NCBI GenBank assembly: GCA_014523515.1
Contig: JAATVJ010000002.1
Location: forward strand, 1-20,262
Length of the DNA stretch: 20,262 nt
Direction of reading: 5' to 3'
Source of the DNA: Nitrososphaerales archaeon TH1177
GTDB lineage: Archaea > Thermoproteota > Nitrososphaeria > Nitrososphaerales > Nitrososphaeraceae
The notes beneath the pieces were generated by a model. That model searched no databases. It was not told where the DNA came from and saw nothing but the letters and a program-made list of their open reading frames with translations. The position numbers and the translations under genes are program-made. This document shows, piece by piece, positions 16,432 through 20,262 of the stretch; within the stretch, counting starts at the first letter, position 1, and the number at the start of each line of letters is the position of its first letter.

Positions 16432-16590
16432 TTAAATGGTTTCTCCTATTCCTGGGATATTTTTATCTAATTTAGCAATTTTTTTTGCTAAATTTTCCAT
16501 TGTACCTGGGATGTGACATTTACACATACAATCATCACATTCTATATGATTATTTTTTTTACAGAATTGAGAAATTTCTGCGCTATTCAT
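16432..16590 (-). CDS. Small Cys/His-rich protein, probably metal-binding
   Basis: Unknown function. The 52 residues from the ATG at 16590 hold Cys10, His15, Cys18, Cys21, Cys23, Cys25 and His26 in the stretch QFCKKNNHIECDDCMCKCH, a likely zinc or other metal site. Similar short C-x(n)-H-x2-C...CxCH arrangements occur in small uncharacterised proteins of Nitrososphaeria. The C-terminal half is a basic helix followed by a Gly/Pro-containing tail. The frame is open to an ATG at 16698, but those 36 extra residues are Ile/Tyr/Asn-rich and look like translated AT-rich DNA. An AAGGAAAG sequence about 12 bases upstream of the 16590 ATG and an AT-rich TATA-like stretch around 16645-16655 (minus strand) support the shorter form. 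Confidence 0.6.
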   Translation of the reverse strand: MNSAEISQFCKKNNHIECDDCMCKCHIPGTMENLAKKIAKLDKNIPGIGETI

Positions 16591-16730
16591 CTCAATAAAA
16601 CTTTCCTTATGCCTTATTTTTATTTTATTAATCTTATTTAAAATAATATAATATATTATCATATCATAAAGCCTTATCCAATAGATTATATTTTCCATTT
16701 TATTCTTTTATTTTAATTTAAAAGAATATT

Positions 16731-16824
16731 GCCGGGGTCGCCTAGCCTGGAAGGGCGCAAGCCTGGAATTGTCAAGTAAGCTTGTGACCGAAAGGTCGCG
16801 AGGGTTCAAATCCCTCTCCCGGCG
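16731..16824 (+). tRNA. tRNA-Ser(GGA) with a 10-nt intron
   Basis: Acceptor stem GCCGGGG (16731-16737) pairs with TCCCGGC (16817-16823) and the discriminator is G16824, with no encoded CCA. The D arm is 16740-16756. The anticodon stem CAAGC (16758-16762) pairs perfectly with GCTTG (16780-16784). A long variable arm, GACC-GAAA-GGTC (16786-16797), marks a class II tRNA, and the T arm is GAGGG-TTCAAAT-CCCTC (16800-16816). The anticodon loop is 17 nt instead of 7. Removing TTGTCAAGTA (16769-16778) after position 37 leaves the loop CTGGAAA with anticodon GGA, which reads Ser codons UCC and UCU. A canonical 37/38 archaeal intron is therefore inferred; the mature RNA would be 84 nt. Confidence 0.88.
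16769..16778 (+). other. Predicted 10-nt tRNA intron
   Basis: Placed by restoring a seven-base anticodon loop. CAAG (16773-16776) can pair with CTGG (16763-16766) in three of four positions, giving the central helix of a relaxed bulge-helix-loop splice motif, with AA^T and TA^A as the bulges. The inner loop is only three bases. Confidence 0.6.
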
Positions 16825-16892
16825 CTTATCTCCAGGGTTCTACCAATAATTGTATTTACTGATTATTCGAATCTATAGACGATTTAGAGAAC

Positions 16893-17472
16893 ATGACACA
16901 AAGTATTACAGATAATAGAGAGACAAATAAAATGCAAGATTTAAATAAAAAAATTATCCTAGTTACTAATTCTCAAAGACCTTATATTCAAAAAATATTG
17001 ATGAAATTATCTGAACGTAATCCTGAAAATGCAGAATCAATTTGTGATTATATTCTATCTGACCAGATTTCGTTTAATATCAAGGAGTCAACTAAAGAAG
17101 GGAAAATAAAGGTCTTAGTATGGTTATCTGAATTTTTAGGAGATAAACATTTCAAAGATATGGAAAGAGAAGATATTCTTTCTTTTCTTACAAAATTAAA
17201 AAAACCTATATCAGATGATTCTAAACAAACTTGGATTGGATCATATAATATTAGACAATTGATAATTGTCTCTTTTTTTAAATGGTTGTTCGATCCCAAT
17301 GAACATAATTATAGATTAAGAAAAACTCCTTTATGTATTAAAGAAATAAAAAAACTTCCAAATAAAAATATATGCAGATAGACTCCATCAGATCTTTGGT
17401 CTGAATATGATATTTCCTTATTTTTAAAATATTCACCAAATAAAAGAGTTCGATGTTAACCATGCTATGGCA
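16893..17472 (+). pseudogene. Tyrosine recombinase (integrase), truncated and broken
   Basis: The open frame from ATG 16893 ends at a TAG at 17379-17381 (162 residues). It matches the N-terminal SAM-like core-binding domain of archaeal site-specific integrases, with VLVWLSEFLGDKHFKDMEREDILSFL and WIGSYNIRQLIIVSFFKWLF. Directly after the stop the same frame continues with TPSDLWSEYDISLFLKYSPN and KRVRC, the family's link into the catalytic domain, to a TAA at 17457; one base further on, HAM is read in the next frame. So there is one nonsense codon and one single-base insertion, after which similarity ends. The catalytic Arg, HxxR and Tyr are absent. It begins 68 bases after the tRNA-Ser 3' end, the usual place for an integrase of a tRNA-targeting element. 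Confidence 0.75.
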
Positions 17473-17945
17473 TTTAGTCCCATTTCTGTTTTGCTAATTC
17501 ATCACTTTGAAGAGAATAAAGATTATTGATGAATAAAAAGAGGAAAAATGTAAAGATGAAAATTCAGATTAATTAGTTTTTTTACTACCCAAAAACAACA
17601 CTCTTTTATTCTACTTTCTCTGGTCATTATACACCCAACAAGTCAAATCTTGAGCAATTCATCTTTGTGGGTGTTTTAGGTTTCGTATCCCTTTAACACC
17701 CATTTTTCAACACCCATTTAGAACACCCAAAGATTCAACAGAACCTCCTTTTTGGAAAAAAGAAATAGAAATACAGGCATAACAGAAATATAAAATCCAA
17801 AGTATTTTTTACTTTATATAACTATATTTAGACACAAGAAGATATGAATCTTAAATAATTACAGATGTTGAGATTATTGATTAATTTCATCGTCTTGACA
17901 ACTATTTTTTAATAAATTAACACTTGTATAATTGGATATCATAAA
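17473..17945. other. Gene-free stretch with octamer cluster
   Basis: No convincing gene on either strand. Its one clear feature is the AACACCCA octamer group at 17630-17729, listed separately. The rest is AT-rich with frequent stops. Confidence 0.6.
17630..17729. repeat. Cluster of five AACACCCA octamers
   Basis: AACACCCA occurs at 17695-17702, 17709-17716 and 17722-17729 on the + strand, inverted at 17668-17675 (TGGGTGTT), and with one change (TACACCCA) at 17630-17637. The three closest copies start 14 and 13 bases apart. Five copies of a half-GC octamer within 100 bases of very AT-rich DNA are unlikely by chance. An operator array or iteron-like binding region is possible; no known motif is recognised. 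Confidence 0.6.
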
Positions 17946-17946
17946 T

Positions 17947-17956
17947 GTTTAAAAGA
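17947..17956 (+). promoter_or_regulatory. TATA box of the small secreted protein gene
   Basis: GTTTAAAAG is centred about 26 bases upstream of the ATG at 17977, which predicts a leaderless transcript and supports that start over the in-frame TTG at 17962. Confidence 0.55.
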
Positions 17957-17976
17957 TTGTATTGTATATTAATATT

Positions 17977-18252
17977 ATGAAGATAGTCGCCATAATTTTG
18001 GTAATTGGAATTCTTTTTGTTTTTACACAACAACAAGTATTTGCTCAAATGGGTGCTGCAGAACAAATGATGAGTCATATGAGATTTACCCATTCCCAAT
18101 TAGCCAATAATGTCGAGCAGGTTATAGAATTAGTCAAATCAAATAATACTTCAGAAGCCATCACTTTACTTGAAGGAATGGAGATTAAAATTAACCATAT
18201 GAATACAATGTTTAATGATCTTGTATGGGAGTTGTCCAATAAAGGCCATTAA
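17977..18252 (+). CDS. Small secreted Met/His-rich protein of unknown function
   Basis: A 91-residue protein with a clear signal peptide: MKIVAIILVIGILFVFTQQ then VFA|Q, with cleavage likely after Ala23. The mature part of about 68 residues looks all-helical, probably two amphipathic helices around a short SNNTSEA turn. It is rich in Met and His (MMSHM at 31-35, His39, NHMNTM at 73-78, C-terminal His91), which could bind a metal such as copper; this is inference. No Cys is present, and there is no membrane anchor beyond the signal. The two halves (MMSHMRFTHSQLANNVEQ and EIKINHMNTMFNDLVWEL) resemble each other weakly. TATA spacing supports the ATG at 17977. A T-run at 18286-18292 follows. No neighbour explains its role. 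Confidence 0.75.
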   Translation: MKIVAIILVIGILFVFTQQQVFAQMGAAEQMMSHMRFTHSQLANNVEQVIELVKSNNTSEAITLLEGMEIKINHMNTMFNDLVWELSNKGH

Positions 18253-18850
18253 TATTTACATAAGATTGTAAAATACTATTTCCAATTTTTTTGTTTTATA
18301 TAATTTATTTTAAAATCATTTTATATAACTTTAACATTATAGAACTTTAATTGATTACTGTTAACATTAATTTTTTCATTCCACAATATTTACAATAATT
18401 TGAATCTTTTAGTTAATTTTTTTATATCAAAATCTTTCTATCTTAATTGGTATTAAATAATAACATATAAACTCCCTTTTGTATTCTTTTAGATATAACA
18501 TAAAATCTCATTTTTTTTCCTAAAATTTATTATTCTAAATTAATATATGCATTTTTTAGATTTAATTCTAAAATTATTTGTAACATTTAATAAGAATATA
18601 TATTTATAAATAATTAATGTCTTGCTCAAATTTTCTCTCAGTAATAAAAGAGAAAATCGGCGGAAAAATAAAAAAGAAAATAAATGAAAAAGACAAAAAT
18701 GATTATGAAATTTCTAAAAATCCTTAACTCTTTTTGTAAGTCAAATATGAATGCTTATAAATAGGGAAATATGATTTTTTAAAATTGTGTCCCAATATAT
18801 TTTAATAAAATATAATTAACTATAAAAAATTGCTTTCCTGGTATTTTTAT
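18253..18850. other. Long AT-rich stretch without a convincing gene
   Basis: Very AT-rich, with a terminator-like T-run at 18286-18292. A perfect 9-bp inverted repeat, ATTTTCTCT (18630-18638) and AGAGAAAAT (18649-18657), has a 10-base loop. It lies inside a 36-codon Lys-rich frame at 18617-18727, which I do not call as a gene. A TATA-like stretch at about 18597-18610 sits just upstream and could drive a short RNA. Confidence 0.5.
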
Positions 18851-18891
18851 CTTATATCTTTATTACTATGAGTTTATAATTATCATACAGT

Positions 18892-19038
18892 ATGGCTATA
18901 TCTATCAAAGACACCAATACTTTAAAGAAGAAAGAGTCTTCATTAGGGAACGCGCTCAAAGGTACAGGCATTTTTATAGGTATCTTTATTGCAGTTTATA
19001 TAGTTATAACAGTTGCTACTGGAGCATTTACAACATAA
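18892..19038 (+). CDS. Small single-pass membrane protein (48 residues)
   Basis: Unrecognised. The 48 residues have a basic, polar N-terminal part with LKKKESS at 11-17, followed by one hydrophobic segment at about 27-43 (IFIGIFIAVYIVITVAT) and a short GAFTT tail. By the positive-inside rule the N-terminus should be in the cytoplasm. Codon use includes GCG, CTC and GGG, unlike the surrounding AT-rich noncoding DNA, which supports real coding. A TATA candidate CTTATATCTT at 18851-18860 fits a start about 10 bases before the ATG, and an eight-T terminator (19047-19054) follows closely. It resembles small accessory subunits of membrane complexes in size and layout only. Confidence 0.6.
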   Translation: MAISIKDTNTLKKKESSLGNALKGTGIFIGIFIAVYIVITVATGAFTT

Positions 19039-19046
19039 AATTCCTA

Positions 19047-19054
19047 TTTTTTTT
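19047..19054 (+). terminator. Oligo-T terminator after the small membrane protein gene
   Basis: Eight consecutive T residues nine bases after the stop codon, the usual form of an archaeal terminator. Confidence 0.5.
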
Positions 19055-19086
19055 ACTAAATATTATAAAAATTAAATCATTTTAGA

Positions 19087-19106
19087 TAAGTTAAGTATCA
19101 TATCTT
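19087..19106. repeat. Left terminal inverted repeat of the IS630-like element
   Basis: TAAGTTAAGT followed by a less conserved ten bases; 17 of 20 positions match the inverse of 20243-20262. It begins with the TA taken as the target dinucleotide. Confidence 0.6.
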
Positions 19107-20108
19107 AGGCCAACTACCTATGCATCTAAGATACCTTCTTACAGTACATAAGAGATTGTATTCAGTTTCGTAGTTATAGTTTGCAAATACATCTTTCTTC
19201 AGATTTCTGTTTACTTTTGTTTCTACTGGATTTAGGAATGGTGCACGTGTTGGTGTAGAAATAGTACAGTTAGCCAATCTTCTGATTGTTTTTCCATATA
19301 GTGTTTTGTCTTTTTACTGACATGAAAAGATGCATTGTCTATTACAAGGATGAATCGTTTGACATTTCTCTTGAGTACATATCTTTTGATACTGTTTAGA
19401 TGATTTATGAAATCATTACTGCTGTTTCTTGTCTTGCTTATTGTGAATTTGATTCCATTTAGTGAATAGAGAAGGATTATGAATACATTGACTTTATCGT
19501 TAGATCCTTTATGAAGTATCTTTTGCTGTTCTCCTCTTCTCATGTATGTCCTGGTTATGTATGGTTGCAGATGTAACCATGTTTCATTCATCTTCAAATC
19601 CTAGCAGAATCTTTTTTTAAAAGTGCAGAGGATATATCTTCTTGTACCTGTCTATCTTGTACTTCTTTTCCTCTCATAATCATTACCTTTTTCTAGTTCA
19701 AGTTTTGGCTGTTTTTGTATACAATACCTAAATCCTGAATTATTCTCCACGTTTGCATTGGGCTGACATTCATTTCCAATAGTGAGGAAAGATAAGTAGC
19801 TAAAAGTCTAATGCTCCATGTATTTTTGAGATAGCCAAATGTCCTGGGTGATTCATTCAGTACTATATCTTTTATCATCTCTTTGTTTTTGTGGGTAGAT
19901 ATTACTGGTTTTCTACCTCCATTCTTTCTCTTGTTTCTTATTCCATCAAGATTATATTCTCTATATTTTTTAATCCAGCCATACACATTGCGGTAATTGA
20001 CACCGAGATTCTTTGCTATAGTTCGGTAAGGTACTCCTTCTTCATCTTTTGTTTTATAATTAGCAGATGCTCTTCTCTGTATTCCTCTTTGTCACGAGTA
20101 CTCTTCAT
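19098..20108 (-). pseudogene. IS630-family transposase, multiple frameshifts
   Basis: Read on the minus strand from ATG 20108: KSTRDKEEYREEHLL, a frameshift near 20037, then GVPYRTIAKNLGVNYRNVYGW and the helix-turn-helix region (open to 19693, with RNKRKNGGRKPVIS and the SPMQTWRIIQDLGI segment), a degenerate linker with several stops (about 19600-19690), the catalytic domain (19597-19232: WLHLQPYITRTYMRRGEQQK, LVIDNASFH with the second Asp), another frameshift, and TRAPFLNPVE with the catalytic Glu, ending KI-stop at 19098. At the first catalytic Asp (FEDE-TW) a tandem TGAATGAA adds four bases. Four or more frame changes make it inactive unless a related copy supplies transposase. Confidence 0.82.
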
Positions 20109-20242
20109 GAATGAAAATAATTCCTTTTTCTGGATAGTAGATAATTCTAGTCTGACAGGATTATTTGGCACATGTGAAAGATGTATAACAAAGCTAAATC
20201 TATTTCTATATTTATGCTAAATGGATAGCACAATGTTGGTAA

Positions 20243-20262
20243 AAGATTAGAGACTTAACTTA
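20243..20262. repeat. Right terminal inverted repeat of the IS630-like element
   Basis: Ends in ACTTAACTTA at the last base of the window; it is the partner of 19087-19106. It may extend beyond the window. Confidence 0.6.

Larger units (their letters stand above)
19087..20262 (-). mobile_element. IS630-family insertion sequence, decayed
   Basis: Imperfect terminal inverted repeats flank a broken transposase gene. TAAGTTAAGT at 19087-19096 is matched in inverse orientation by ACTTAACTTA at 20253-20262, and similarity continues inward to 17 of 20 positions. Taking the outer TA at each side as the duplicated target, the element spans 19089-20260, about 1.17 kb, the size and TA target of IS630/Tc1-mariner elements. 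The right end coincides with the window edge, so the TA there cannot be checked further out. Confidence 0.7.

Noticed and set aside
16591..16698. N-terminal extension of the Cys/His protein to ATG 16698
   Set aside because: The extra residues are Ile/Tyr/Asn-rich, with TATA-like DNA inside them, and a better ribosome-binding site precedes the internal ATG at 16590.
17482..17548. Possible continuation of the integrase after HAM
   Set aside because: The frame goes on for about 25 codons but shows no recombinase motif, so similarity is taken to end near 17472.
17581..17961. CRISPR-like array
   Set aside because: The repeated unit is only eight bases, irregularly spaced and partly inverted; there are no uniform spacers and no cas genes.
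18617..18727. 36-codon frame starting MSCSNFLSVIKEK
   Set aside because: Lys/Asn-rich composition is what AT-rich DNA gives by chance; the TATA-like stretch is too close to its ATG, and no domain or conservation can be seen.

Overview
The window is strongly AT-rich archaeal DNA, and gene content and gene order point to an ammonia-oxidising archaeon of the Nitrososphaeria (Thaumarchaeota). The evidence is a three-gene acetyl-/propionyl-CoA carboxylase typical of the 3-hydroxypropionate/4-hydroxybutyrate CO2-fixation cycle, an archaeal ribosomal-protein/secY/adk/cmk block, a Cbf5-like TruB with PUA domain, TATA boxes about 25 nt upstream of start codons (leaderless transcripts), and a tRNA gene with a tiny anticodon-loop intron. 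A Nitrosocosmicus-like genome is my guess from the low GC and the mobile-element types; it is not demonstrated.

Layout. 1-393: decayed 3' end of an IS4/IS5-type transposase. 470-4038 (+): pccB-accC-accB carboxylase operon. 4089-4568 (-): PrxQ-type peroxiredoxin with its own promoter. 4607-7876 (-): larC-larE-cysteine desulfurase, overlapping genes. 8011-9722 (+): malate dehydrogenase and larB, divergent from the previous group. Together larB, larC and larE encode synthesis of the nickel-pincer nucleotide (NPN) cofactor. The LarE has the three-cysteine pattern of the iron-sulfur class and overlaps a cysteine desulfurase gene. No LarA-type enzyme that would use the cofactor lies in the window. 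9807-15262 (+): uL18-uS5-uL30-uL15-secY-adk-EMC3-like-cmk, and then truB/cbf5 to 16325.

16326-20262 is an accessory, gene-poor tail: a 52-residue Cys/His protein (-), tRNA-Ser(GGA) with a 10-nt intron, a broken tyrosine-recombinase (integrase) gene right after the tRNA, a cluster of AACACCCA octamers, a 91-residue secreted Met/His-rich protein, a 48-residue single-pass membrane protein, and a nearly complete but frameshifted IS630-family element whose inverted repeats and flanking TA dinucleotides are visible at 19087 and 20262. The integrase remnant beside a tRNA 3' end suggests an old integrative element followed by decay and IS invasion.

Most biologically interesting: the divergent NPN-cofactor locus coupled with malate dehydrogenase and a cysteine desulfurase, the minimal tRNA intron, the octamer array, and the unannotated small secreted and membrane proteins.
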